Assembly (NCBI GenBank): GCA_004335835.1 | Contig: RWJK01001753.1 | Coordinates: 62,001-126,000, forward strand | DNA: 64,000 nt | Direction of reading: 5' to 3' | DNA from: Scenedesmus sp. ARA3 | Taxonomy: Eukaryota; Chlorophyta; Chlorophyceae; Sphaeropleales; Scenedesmaceae | In this document: piece after piece, positions 34,948 to 47,480 of the stretch | Layout: the number at the start of each line of letters is the position of its first letter | How positions within the stretch are numbered: position 1 is the first letter of the stretch | Made by a program: the position numbers and the translations under genes | Notes under the pieces: generated by a model | What the model was told of the DNA's origin: nothing | The model's input: only the letters and a program-made list of their open reading frames with translations | Databases searched by the model: none

Positions 34948-37385
34948 CTTGCCACCGTTGACAAGAAAATGCGGGCAGAGTGCCGATCCAAAGAGGGAGA
35001 GCTTGTGGCACCTGGCTGCCGTATGAAGTGCCTCGATTTGCAGCAGCCCGCGGGGTTTAACCGGCAGCATTGAATTTGCGATTCCAGCCTTGCCCGTTGC
35101 TCGAGAACGCGTGGCACTTTATGTTTTACATGGTTTCCACGCATGTATTTCCAGCGTAGGTATCTGTTACCAGCTGTAGCATGTTCTGCTGCAGCCAGTC
35201 AGGCCTGGTGCCTGTTGCCAGCTTTGTCATACACTCAAATATGGCCTGCTGCAAGCCCAGATGATACTGTGACGAATGTATCCAAAGCTGTGCAGTTCAT
35301 GCCATGGCCACTGCCAAGCACCCAATTCTTGACAGAACATCACCAGTGGGGCAAGTCACCTTGACAGCCGATTGTGCTGCAACACAGCACTAAGCAGCAA
35401 CTCCGATGCAGTAAAGAAGCTGGGATAACATTGCAGACTTACAGTCCTAACACAGGCTAGATTCAACCCGTCAGTGTCAGTGAGTCCTAACAAAGCCATC
35501 CCCCAAAACTGGCGGCCCGTGCCGGCGGCATGCCAACATTACATTTCAACACGAGTTGATGTGAAGCACTGCAAGCGTGACGACGACATGCAGAGTATTA
35601 TAAAGCATTGCAGAGGGGGAGCAGCCTTGGGGGAAGGTGCGCTGTGATGAGGCTCTTTATGCATGGATCCATGTGGAAAAGCCTTGCAGGGGCACTGCTC
35701 GTGACTAGCAGCACCATGCCTGATGCGGACACCCAACATGCATGTCACTGCAACACAGCCAGCGGCAACTGCATGCTTGACATTGGCAGAATGCGTCGCT
35801 AGACGGCGCACATGCAGACAAATGCAATTTGTCTATCAAACATGGTGCAACACTGCTTTGGCTACCATAGCTGCCAGGCAAATGTGCAGGTACACACGGT
35901 AGCACACTGAAAGCAAGGATAGGCAACAGAGCACGCATGTGTTGTCAACCGGGCCTGGTGCTTGGAACACACATGGTATACAGCAATGCTGTTAGCAGTG
36001 ATCACAGTCATGACTTGGTTGGCTGCAGCCAAGCGCCAGCTGGCGCTTTGCAGCTGCGATGCCTGTACAACAAACGCAGCCTGTCCAGCACCATGATATG
36101 CCCTGCAGTGCAGGGCTGCAGTGCAGCATTGCTTGCAGGTGCGCAGTTGTGCATTCATCATGTCTAAAACTGCCTTTTCACAGCACACCAGACACCCCTG
36201 AGGTCACGGCTTGCACTGCTGCATTGCATCTCCAGCAGCACCTTCACGTCACAAAACGCATACGCCTGCTTCATCCACCAATACTAATGATCAACACTCT
36301 GACAAAAGCTTGCAAGGAGCTTGTCAGTACCATCCCCTTGATGCACAGGTCAGCTGGCAGCTGCAGCATACAATGACATAAAAACAGACTTGAGCCCCAG
36401 GCCCTAACCTTGACAGCGCTGGTGCCACAACACGCAGAGCACATTGAGCAAGGGCAACAATGTATTATTCTGTGGTTCAGCAAGCTTGCTGCACAAATTA
36501 TGCAGCTGGACGTGTAGCTCTTCTGTTTGCTGCCGCTCTGAACAAAATAGTCCCCTTCTGTTTGCTGGTGCTGTAAACAAAATACTGCCCGCACAACGGT
36601 GTTGGCTTTGCACTACCGTATGCTGTACAGCAAACGGCTGAAAATCGCGCACCTTTCTCATGTCACAAAGACAGCTTGCACAATGCAACATCAGCTTGGT
36701 AGCAATTGTATTTCAACAAGGCATTCAGAGTTGCTGCAGTCAGGCCATTGACCTCCCAAATCACAGGTCAAGCTGACATGCCTTGGCGTCACTTATCGCA
36801 ATGCTGACAGTGCCCACTCAGACAGAGGCATCCTCAGGCAGCTCCGTCTGATAGCAAGCGACCCGCTTTTGGCAGCAGCCCCAATCCTGGCTTTGACAGC
36901 CACTGCCGGCTGGCAGCTGCTGGGCTCACCCCTTATTGGAGCAGCTGCTGTAACATGGACATCAGATGTGAGCATGTGCTGCTGGTTCCGCGATCGATAC
37001 AATCTGCTTGTGCTAACATGCTCAATCCAAAACACCACTCACACTCTGGCCAAGCGTGGTTGCAGCATGAGCTGCTAGCAGCAGGTCAGTGACGGGGGAG
37101 CTCCACCCAAATTTATTGCGCTGCACCAAGGCAGCCATTCCTCGCACCCAGCCGCCGGTTTAGTTCACCACCAAACCGTGAGTGCTCATCAGCACGCTGT
37201 GACAGCGTAACCCATCACAGCACCCAAACCTCTCTACCAGGTTATGCAGTGATGCCTCATCATGCATGGCTTATGCCTGCATGATGCCCGCCACCTGCTG
37301 TTACACCCGCCCTCTTCACATCACCAGCACATCAGTGACGGTTCCACATAAGCTCCCCTGCACTATCCCGTGTTGTTCCTGTTCC
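34948..37385. other. Intergenic region upstream of RPS18
   Basis: No gene supported over about 2.4 kb. It contains the RPS18 promoter at the left and the 3' UTR of the minus-strand membrane-protein gene at the right; TTACA at 37301-37305 (TGTAA on the minus strand) is its probable poly(A) signal. The open frames are short and without homology I recognise. Confidence 0.5.
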
Positions 37386-38786
37386 TCAGCTTGCGCTGCC
37401 AGGCAGCGGTGCCTCACCAATGCGCGCTGTGTCATCGCCACGGCTGCGCCGCTGCCCCGTCCCCTCTGACGCATCAATGCAGATGCTGTCGCCATCAACA
37501 CCGCCAGGCAGCAGCGCATCACCAGCAGCATGCTCTGGCAGCACAAACCCTGGCGCTGCCGCCACAGCTGCTGCTGGTGCTGCTCCAGCCTCCGATGCAC
37601 CCCCAGCTGCAGACGCCGAGCCAGCTGCGCTCGTCACTGCCACCACCTGTGCAGCGCCAAACTGCACGCGCTTGCCGCTCTCGCTGCCGTCGCTGCTGCG
37701 GCCGCGCGGCTGCCCTGCTGCCTCCCCCGCACCCCCGCTGCTGCTGCTGCCGCCATCAGAGCTCCTCTTCAGCCGCTCCAGCTGCTGCTGGTAGTACGTG
37801 ACAGCCGCTTCGCCGCCATTCTCGCCAGCGGCCCCTGAGCCGCTGGTGGCGCGCTTGTTGCGCATGATGAGCACCGAGTCGTTGATGTTGCCTGCCCGCA
37901 GGCGCTTCTGCTCCTCCTCAGGCAGGTCCAGGAAGGCCACCATGGGCACCCTGCCGGCGCCTGCTGCATCGCCGCTGCTGCGGTTGCCGCAGTTGCTGCC
38001 GCCGTCGCTGCTGGCGTAGATGACTGGCAGGCTGGCACCGCCTTTCACATCCTCGCCTGCAGTGATGAAGTTGATGCAAGGCATGATGTCAGGCAGCAGT
38101 AGGATCACACACATAGTGCATCACAGAGGCAGCTGATTGCAACTTGCAAGATGGGCTGCAGCCTATCGCACGCCTTGCAGGAAGGGGATGACTGTTCATG
38201 CTGAACAGCTGGTGAAGCGTGGCCATCCCGCTTATGCCCAAAATTCAAGCAGGCTGGGTTAACAGGCAGACACCCCCATGGCATGCACTGTTGCACAGAA
38301 CATGCTGTCCTGCAACGATGAGGTCTGCTTTGGTCACCAAGCACAGTGCTGCTCGCTCTCACCTGTGATGCGTTTCTTCGCCACAACGACAGAGTCGTGG
38401 GCATGCCGCAGGTCTTTCTTCAGCTGCTCTATGTCGGCTGCTTCCTCAGGTGCACTCCTGCGCCGCCTGTGCCACCACATGCATAATGCTGTCGCCACCA
38501 GCAGGAGAAGCACGCCTGCTGATGCTGCACCGAAGCCAGAAGAAGAGCCATGGCTGCTTGTCGGGACACCTGTTGACAGAGGTGCCAGCAGAATCAGTGG
38601 TAAATGACATAAGGCACGTTAAGATGGAGACTAAACAGTAGTGGGCAGCCTTATTGCCGGGGCCTGTGATGCTGCTACACCCATGGCACACACATGCTGC
38701 TTCTGGGACGCAGCTAAAGTTGCACCACTGGGACGTGCGGTGCTGTGCTGCTGCTCACCCTGTTGTAACATGAGCAGGCGAACCAT
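37386..38786 (-). CDS. Single-pass membrane protein of unknown function (301 aa)
   Basis: Three exons: 38786-38759, 38569-38363 and 38056-37386. I do not recognise the family. A short N-terminus (MVRLLMLQQGVPTSSHGSSS) is followed by one hydrophobic helix at about 23-42 (GAASAGVLLLLVATALCMWW), then HRRRRS, which predicts an N-out, C-in topology. Residues about 48-80 (APEEAADIEQLKKDLRHAHD) are helical and coiled-coil-like. The remaining 220 residues are Ala/Gly/Ser-rich with short ordered islands, PMVAFLDLPEEEQKRLRAGN and INDSVLIMRNKRA. The first exon is short and rests on phase fit and a good GTGAGC donor. The gene is divergent from EMC10, with about 0.6 kb between starts. No functional call is justified. 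Confidence 0.7.
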
Positions 38787-39380
38787 CTTAAGCGCCACTG
38801 GCAGTATATGCGTCGCTCAGTGGATGATTGCGTTTAATTGCATTCCAACAGTGCAGGCTCGTCAATCATTGACTGACGGTCAGTATAGTTTTCTCAAGTT
38901 CAGAACACGGCTGCCTCAAGGCTTGCTGTGGTGCGCAGCAAAAACGTTAAAAGTGAGAAGCTTGTTGATATATCGATGGCAGGAGGCAACAGGCTCTCCG
39001 CCCTGCACGGCAGTACGGATTTGCTGACGGGCTTGCCAGTTTTGAGCGAACTCAGCATATGTTTAAAAAAAACTGTGGATGACAGTTTGTCGTAACTCCT
39101 GCAGTTTCAGGTGTGCCGGTGCCTGCTTGCATGGTCGGCAGGGCCTTCGGGGTCTCCGTGACTTCACCTGGCCAAAGCCCTGGAGGTTCGCATGGCACTG
39201 TGAACCACCGGTGATGTGCGTGCCCTTTGCACAACATTCAACGAAAAGAACTCTTCTGTGATGCTGTTACGGTCTCTGCAGTGCACAGTCTAGCAGATCA
39301 CAGCACCTACTGTTGTCCTTCAGCAACTGGTGGAGTGCAGAAGGTACCCTCTCATTCTTGGCGTACAGATCTGCTTAGAA
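38787..39380. promoter_or_regulatory. Divergent intergenic interval, membrane-protein gene / EMC10
   Basis: This 594-base interval holds both promoters. An A-rich run lies at 39064-39070. No TATA box or other defined element is identified. Confidence 0.4.
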
Positions 39381-42010
39381 ATGATGCAAGCAGCATCTGC
39401 AGTGCTGCTGTTGTTGTTGGCAGCCAGCAGCACAGTAAGCAGAGCAGCACAGACGCAATGTATAGTGGAGCACTCGCTTGATGGAGGCAGCAGCTACCAA
39501 CGAATTGGGCTGCTGCAACTAGATGACGACACAAAGGTGAGAGCTGTGCAACATTTGTGTGTTTTGGAATGCAGAGCATTGTAATGGTTGGCGCCCTTTG
39601 TCAGCTGCAGCTAGCGTCGCTGCAGCATCATCATAGCAGCATCAGCAACAGCAAGCAGCCCATGCTATGGCGCATCAGGTGAAGCAAGCATAAAGCTATG
39701 CCATGTTCACAGCTGTTCACAGCTACCGACACACTGTGCTGCTGCAGATAATAAATGCCGGCAGCAGAGATCAACAGCTGCTGCAGCAGTGACTGAGCTC
39801 ACCCGCCCTCCATGCCCCACAGCACCCTACGGCTACCATACTTGCATGCTTTCCTGCATCAATCACAGCAGAACCAAGCTTACTTCGCCCTTGCTTTTCC
39901 GTGTTTCTAGGGTGGCCAATCCGCTGTGACAGGCTCTTACCAGCGGCAGCCAACTACAGCGCAGCAGCTGGACCAGCTGAAGCAGCTCGTGGAGCAGGAT
40001 AGGTGCGAGACTCGGCACACTTAACTGTGCTTCAATAACTGCAGGCATCTGCAGTTTGCGCCCTGCCGCTGTCATACCATAGTGGCCTAACGCTGTCTAT
40101 CACTTGATTTGCATTCCAGCAGATTTTTGCCTGCAACGCACACTGCCAATACAACTGTTGACGCAGCACCCCTCATTCCGCATCGCTTGCCACACCCACT
40201 AGGCGTAGTACCTGCTCCTCACATAAGCCATATATCTGTTATTCTCTGATGCCACGGGGACGCAACATAACTGCATATATCCATCGTCAATCCTGCAGGC
40301 TGTACCTGTGGCGCCTCAAGCCCCAGGGCCAGCCCACCATCCTCACTTCTATCAAAGCAGCATGCTTCGCGCAGCACCTGCAGCAGCACACGCCCGTGCT
40401 GCACCTGGACGCCGCAGGCCACGTCATCAGCAGCCAGCTGGCAGTTCCTGCAAGCCACGATGGCTCCTGCAGCCCTGCAAAGGCGCTTGCTGAGCTGGCA
40501 GTGCTGAAGCATGATGCCCAGGCAATGGCAGAGCCAGTGGAGATGCAGGTGATCTTGATACAATACAATACTATATGGTATATAGTTTTGTTTTGTATTG
40601 TAATGTGTTGTATTATGCCGTATAGTATATTGTAATGTATTGCAATGGCAGAGCCCGGGGAGATGCAGTTGATCTGAGGTTTGAGCAGCATGGTGGCGGG
40701 GGCGCTTTCCAACATTATTGAATGCACATATGTTGCAAGTTGCAATCACAAAGCGTGCTGTCTGCAACTCTGTGTACTGCAGGTGGTGGTGAAGGCGCCT
40801 GTGCTTGCGCCGCGCGTGCCTGCAGGGCCAGAGGGCGTCCCAGTGGAGCTGGCTACAGCAGCTGCAGGTGCGGCCCTTGCAGGATGATCAAAACAATAAC
40901 GGGAATGATTTGCAGCTGCTGTGTTGGGAGCTAGCGGCTGTCCGGTGTGGTTGTTGTGTGTGCACATGCTGGCTCATTGGGTGCTGTAGGTCACACGCGT
41001 CTGTGCCCCACTCCCAGGCTTGCCAAGTGGTCCAGGGTAATGCACTCCACATGATGCACCTATTCTGCCATTTGTGCCTGCAGGAGGTGCACCCAAGCCA
41101 GCCGGCCAGCAGCAGCAGCAGCAGCAGGGTGGCCAGGCTGGTGCTGGCGGGCAGCAGCAGCAGCAGCAGGAGGGTGCTGAGGGCGAGGCTGCTGCCCCGC
41201 CTGTCGACAACCGCACCTGGTGGCAGAAGAACTGGCTCTTTGTGATGGCTGGCGGCACATTCGTGAGTGGCGGTGCTGTGTTTTAAATCAACAGGCCTCA
41301 GGGGTGTTGGCTGGCAGAGCAGGGGGCTGCTGATTGTGATAGCGTGCACTTACAAAGGCTGCTGTGACCAGCTGGCGCAGGCATGTGAATGCTGTGATCA
41401 TGTGAGGCAAACCGGCTCAGCTACATTGTGTTACGGCGGAACACGCCAGTGCTGTGAGCTTGCTGGTGGCAGAAGAACTGGCTGTTTGTGATGGCTGGAG
41501 GCACCTTTGTGAGTGCGTGCTGCTGCTGTTACATACTGTGTGCTATTGTAGCAGCTATGAAAACAGCTATGAAACATAGCCCTGAGGGATCATTGCAGCA
41601 GAGCAGAGGGCTGCTGCCTGTCACAGCAGGCACCACACAACAACTGCCAACAACGATGCGAATGTTGGAGGCTGTGGTTCAGTACCAGCCGCTGGCACAG
41701 CAGCGATAGTTGAGGCAAACCATGCGAGTGCCTTGAGCACGCTGGATGCTGCTGTGCTTGCTGTCCATGTGCGTGTTGCATGGTCCTACTTGGCACCTCT
41801 CCACGTGGACATTCACGTGTGGACATTGCAGCAGTCAGGCACCTGCATTGTTCCTTTTTCTTATGTTTTCCTGCTTCGTGTGCCTGTGCCGCTGTCCTGC
41901 AGGTGTTGAACATGGCCCTGAAAAACGCCATCCCAGACCCGCCCCCTGCAGCAGGAGCTGCCAGGCCTGCTGGTGCAAGGCCTGCCGGCGCTGCAGCACG
42001 CAGGCAGTAG
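39381..42010 (+). CDS. EMC10: ER membrane protein complex subunit 10 (EMC10), 289 aa
   Basis: Six exons: 39381-39536, 39911-40002, 40299-40548, 40783-40867, 41084-41262 and 41903-42010. EMC10 is a lumenal/transmembrane subunit of the ER complex that inserts tail-anchored and multipass proteins. Residues 1-23 are a signal peptide (MMQAASAVLLLLLAASSTVS). The lumenal domain shows VEHSLDGGSSYQRIG, YLWRLKPQGQPTILTSIKAA, LHLDAAGHVISSQLAV and VVVKAPVLAPRVPAGPEGVP, the beta-sandwich pattern of EMC10. A Gln/Gly-rich linker precedes the single membrane segment near residues 240-262 (NWLFVMAGGTF, VLNMALKNAIPD). The tail PPPAAGAARPAGARPAGAAA is unusually long and Pro/Ala-rich compared with animal EMC10. 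The introns hold two exon echoes and one AT-rich island. TGTAA at 42377-42381 is a possible poly(A) signal. Confidence 0.85.
40555..40641. repeat. AT-rich island in EMC10 intron 3
   Basis: A run rich in TATA, TTGTATTG and ATACAATA words, far lower in GC than the flanks. It lies between exon 3 and its echo at 40642-40676. Confidence 0.8.
40642..40676 (+). repeat. Exon echo of the EMC10 exon 3 3' end, donor destroyed
   Basis: It matches 40522-40556 (GCAATGGCAGAGCC and GGAGATGCAG), but the donor GT after CAG has become TT, so it cannot act as a 5' splice site. Confidence 0.85.
41462..41516 (+). repeat. Exon echo of the EMC10 exon 5 3' end
   Basis: It matches 41217-41271 and reads WQKNWLFVMAGGTF with its GTGAGTG donor intact. 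Downstream intron sequence is copied too (41287-41345 against 41580-41625), so the unit is about 245 bp. Confidence 0.92.
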
Positions 42011-42466
42011 CAGTAGCAGCAGCAGCTGCAGGACAATCCAATGACTTTATTAGTTGTGTGGGTCAGCATGGCGAGGTTGGTGGTGCAGCAGTGCAGCAGC
42101 AGCGGTCAGCTGTATGGTCCTGAAGATGGGCAGCTCGCAACTGCCGGGCAGCTGCTGTGGCAAGCAGCCTGTGAGGAGCATGTTTGCTGGTGCCTGCATA
42201 AGATGGGCAGCAATCGTTTTGCTGCAAAAAGAGCGATGGTTGCTGCGCAGCTCACATATGCGACCCGCTTCGTGGTTGAGTGTGGTTGAGTGCTACAGGG
42301 GCCCTGAGGGTGCAGGGCTTGGTACGTCACCCTCGGGCCTCTGACCGTTTCCTTCTACTCATGGCCTAGTATCTCGTGTAACTTGTGTAGATGAACGAAG
42401 GAATGGTTTGAGAGGCAGTAGTTCGATTTGATTTCTACGTAGCGGGCTGCTGTCCAATACACAGAC

Positions 42467-43514
42467 ATGCAGGCCACACACTCCCTAGCATCGCGGCCGC
42501 TCCGCGTGCAGCGCAGAAGCGTGTTGTGCAGATGCGAATCAAATGGAGCGAAAAAGAAGGTCGTTGTGCTCGGCGGCACCGGACGTGTTGGCTCAGCAAC
42601 AGCAGTGTCCCTGATAGACAACTTCAGCCAGCAGTATGAGATCACAGTAGCAAGCAGAAGCCAGGAATCGTTTGACAAGATATGCGAGCTACGGCCAGGT
42701 GATTGGCAGTGCTGAGAAGCCTGCAGGCAGTACATGTGCACCTTCATGGCCTGCTGCTGCAGCTGCCTGCTCATGCAGGGCGTTCTGCTGCTCCCAGTGC
42801 TGGCCGCATGCCTAACCTCAGCACATAAAATACGTGCGTATGCAGGTCTTAAAAACGCGCGCTTTGCTCCTTGTGACATCACAAACAAGGAGTCAATCAA
42901 GGTGTGGAGACTGCCTTGCCTGAACTGCAGCTCTGCTGCCAGCCTGAGCGGTCATGGTCCAATGCAGGGACGTGCATTGCAGCTGCCACGCAAGCAGCAG
43001 ATGCACGAAGGCGTGCCTAGTGCATTCACAGTTATGTGGCAGTACTGTAGTAGTAATGGCTGCTGATGCAAACCATAGTGTGCCCTCTCAGTGCGATAAG
43101 TAACATGTGCAGCCAGGTAGCGGTGCCTTGGAGTCTTGTCATGTGCATGAATCATTGGCATGAATCACTTGATGAGTCACTTGACAATAGCACGCAGCAG
43201 CTGCCAGGATGTGTCGTTGAAGAACAGCAGTTGCACAGCAGACAGTGAAGCCCTGGGAAACACTCTGCAGCAGTGCGCCAGCCTGGCATGTTTATGCTTG
43301 TGCTTTTGCCTGCCTGCGAGCATGCCTGCTGCGCTACACACAGAACTTCAGTTGTGGTCCCTGCGCCAGTTGATGCTCCTGCAGCACTGAGCAGTCGTGT
43401 GCCCACCAGATTATATCTGTAACTGCTGCAACTCAGCGGGGGTTGGAGGCCAACACATTGTGTTCAGTTCATCTTCTGTGCTGCTGTCACAGCAAGTTGC
43501 AACAACACGCGCTT

Positions 43515-43555
<41 letters not shown>

Positions 43556-45117
43556 GCCGCGCCGCCGCCAGGCGCTCATCGCTGGCACAGACCTGGTGCT
43601 TCATACTGCGGGGCCCTTCCAGCACTCCAAGAACTTCAACGTGATTGAGGCAGCGCTGGAGACGAAGACGCCCTACATAGACGTCTGTGATGACACACAT
43701 TACTCACAGGGGTGCGGCCTGTGCTGCTGCTGATGCTGCCAAGTGGAGTTTCCCTGCATGCCGGCCTGCTAAAAGTGTAACTCCGACTCAGGTTTTTGAA
43801 CCTTTGCAGCTCCTGCAGAACTCAGCTTGCGCTCACAAGCTATTGCCGCATGCAGCGCGCTGTTAATTCACCTCCTTCTCTTCAAGCCTGCTGTCTGCTA
43901 CTTACTGCTTTCGCGGTCTGTCTGCTGCAGCATCAAGGGCTGCCACGCCCGGGCTGTTGCGGCAGGCATCCCTGCCCTCACCACTGTCTGTTTGAACTGC
44001 TGGAACTGATTTGCGCGGCTTTGCATTTGTGCTGCTGCAGCATCAAGGGCTACACGACCAGGCTGTTGCCGCAGGCATCCCTGCCCTCACCAGTATTGGA
44101 TTGACCTGCTTGAACTGCTCCGTACTGCTTTGAATCTGCGCCTGCTGCAGCATCAAGGGCTACCACGACCAGGCTGTTGCGGCAGGCATCCCTGCCCTCA
44201 CCACTGCCGGCATCTACCCCGGCACCAGCAATGTGATGGCAGCACACATCGTGTCCATCAGCAGAGGGGAGTACGACGAGAACTGGAACTACAAGCAGCC
44301 GGCAGCAGGTGCGGGTGATCAGATGGCAGTGGCTAAAGGGCACTCTGTGCAGTTGTGTTGTGTTGGGCGGGTGTGTTGGGTGGCTGGCGGTTGGTTGCCG
44401 CGTGGTGCTGCAGCTCACATCTGCTTTGTTCCTTCAGTAGAGACTGTCAGTAGAGGCCGTCAGCGGGGGGNNNNNNNNNNNNNNNNNNNNNNNNNNNNNN
44501 NNNNNNNNNGGCGTGCGACGTTAACTGGAACCACAAGCAGCCGGCAGCAGGTGCGTGTGATGGCCGTGTGATGGCCGTTAGGCGCTTCTGTGGCCTGTTG
44601 GGCTTTTGACGATGGGGGCGTATTGTGTTGTGGAGGAAGGGGTGCTTTTGTGCAGACAACAAGCAGCGGCAGCAGGCGCGTGTCATGATCAGGTGGCAGC
44701 GCACAGGGGGCGTATCGTGTATGTGGAGAAAAAGGGTCTTTCGTGCATACCTGGTTGCAGTACGACCACACCAAACCTGGTGTCGGCAGCTTGCAACCAG
44801 GTGTGCACAAACCACCTAGGTGCATGCTTTAAGGCTGTGGAGGGATGGCGTGGTGGAAAGGGTTGGTTGGGAAAAGGGTTGGCTGGTTGGGAAAGGGTTG
44901 GTTCGGTTGGGGTTGGTTGGCTGGCCGGTGGCGTGCTGCTGCAGCTTGCATCTGTCTGGAGTAGTTCAGTTCAGCCGGCCACATGCGAGCGTTCATGCAG
45001 TTCTTGTGGTTGCTGCTCCTGCTGCTTCAGTGCTGCCTTGACTGCCGCTGGTGCTGCTGGCGCTGCTAGCATGCGTCACTAGTGTCGCAGCATATATCAA
45101 CATACACCACCCCATGT

Positions 45118-45166
<49 letters not shown>

Positions 45167-46203
45167 TGAGGGCATTGAGCCCACCATGCTGCGCTACAGC
45201 TACTACACCGCTGGCAGCGGCGGCGCAGGGCCCACCATCCTGGAGACGTCCTTCCTGCTGGCTGGAGAGCAGTGCACGGTGTACAAGGAGGGCCAGGCGT
45301 ACCAGCTGCCACCCATTAGTAACAGGCGGGAGGTGGACTTTGGGCCAGGTGGGGACAGCAGAATGGGTCCGAGTTTAGGTTTCTGGAGTTTGCAAGCCAC
45401 AATAGGAGGGAGGGTAAGACTCGGGGCTAGTTCAAGAAAGCAGGTTGGGGGTTGCCTTATTGGGCGCAGGTATTTGGTGCTTGCGCGTCCCACCATCCTG
45501 GAGATATCCTTCCTGCTTGCTGGCGAGCAGTGCACAGTCTATAAAGAGGGCCAGGCGTACCAGCTGCCACCGATTAGTAACAGGCGGGAGGTGGACTTTG
45601 GGCCAGGTGGGGACACATCAGGCTGTATGCTTGTGTAGTGCACAGTACTTTGCCAGGGTGTGTTTGTCAGCAATCATGCACCCTACAAGTTCATCACACA
45701 CTGCCACGTTTTGCGGCGTTGCAGGCATCGGGCGCAAGGGCGTGTACCTGTACAACCTGCCCGAGGTCATGTCTGCGTTCAAGTACATCAAGGTGCCTGG
45801 CGTGAGTGCGCGCTTCGGCACCGACCCCTTCATCTGGAACTGGGCGATGTGGCTGGTGGCGCGGCTGTGCCCACCACAGTTCCTGCAAGACAGGAGCCAG
45901 GTGGGCTATGAGAGTGTTGAAAGGTTTAGGGTTTTGGGTGTTAGGGCACCGATCCCTTCATCTGGAACTGGGCGATGTGGCTGGTGGCAAGGCTGTGTCC
46001 GCCGCAGTTCCTGCAGGACAGGAGCCAGGTGGGTGCGTTGGTGGGCTGGTGGGCTGGTGGGGTGGCGGGCTGGTCAGCTGTGGTTCATTTGGCTGCGGCA
46101 ATTCAGGGGGCTGCAGTTTGAGCTAAACGTAATGTCAGCACATTGGGCGGCAATGGCACCTTTGAAGATAGTGTGTTGTGGGGCTGAGCGCTGATGTGCG
46201 TTG

Positions 46204-46234
<31 letters not shown>

Positions 46235-47438
46235 AGGTGCGCTGGCTGGCGCGCCTGAGTGACCCCTGGGTGCGCATCGTGGACAAGATCATCGGCGAGG
46301 CAGTGGTGAGTCAGCAGCGACACGTCAGCAACAGCACAAGCAGCAAGCAGCTAAATAGTTAGCTTCATCTGTAGCAGCGTAGCAGCTGTTGTGGTGAGCG
46401 ACCCCTGGGTGCGCATCGTGGACAAGATCATCGGCGAGGCAGTGGTGAGTGGGGACAGGCAAAACTTGGGACGCATGTGCCCTGCTGTACTTGGTACGTG
46501 TAGCAGTATGCCCTCACATCTGCGTGGCATGGTTGACTTTTGGTACGCATTGTGAACAAGATAATCAGTGACGCAGCAGTGACGCGCCATAAGCAGCAAC
46601 CATATCTCCGTTGAACAGCAGCAAGCCGCCACTACTTCTGGCTGCTGCTTCTGTGGCTGCTGTAGCAGCTGCAGCAGTGACACATCCAGTTGCTGTTCCC
46701 GCGGCTGCAGCAGCAGCACCGGTATGCGCGTGGAGGTTGACTTTGACGGCGGCAACAACTTATTCTTTTCAATCTCAGATTTAAGGAAGCATTTATCAGT
46801 TTCCCGCGCCTGCAGGGTAAGGGCGTGGAGGTGGGCTGTGAAAGAGGCAAGACCGAATCTGCTTTGATTTAAAAGTTCAGCAAGAAACTTCCATGTTCTG
46901 GTTTACCGGATAATCGTGTTTGCAGGGCATGCGCGTGGAGGTGGATTTTGAGGGCGGCAAGAATGCCAGCGGCATCTACGTGCACAAGAAGCTGCCTGAG
47001 GCCATGGGCAACAGCGTGGCAGCCTTTGCACACGCCGTGCTGAGCGGGCAGAGCCAGCCGGGCGTGTGGTACCCTGAGGAGAAGGAGGCACTGGCGGTGA
47101 GCTGTTGTTTTGAAATGGTTTTGAATTGGTTTTGAAGTGAAGAATGTACCACAGCAGCGAGCATTTGGCGTTACACATGTCATGCTGTTTTGATGTGATG
47201 GCTGCGGTGCAGGTGGCAGAGCCAGCTGGGCGTGTGGCAGCCTGAGGAAAAGGATGCGCTGCTGTTGTCGCATCAGGTGGCCAGTGGATGTGGATGGGCA
47301 GAGCTAGCTTAGCGTGGTCCATACCCATTGTTCCACCTGGCGTGCTGCTGCTGCTGCGTGCAATTCGCCGCGCGTCCCTGCAGTACGTTGCCAAGCGCTG
47401 CAGCTGCTCACTGTCCATACCCACTGCTCTGCCTGGCG

Positions 47439-47480
<42 letters not shown>

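Noticed and set aside
45489..45613. Exon 5 echo as a cassette exon of the saccharopine-DH-like gene
   Set aside because: It lacks an acceptor in the right phase and starts in mid-exon; including it would duplicate part of a conserved domain.
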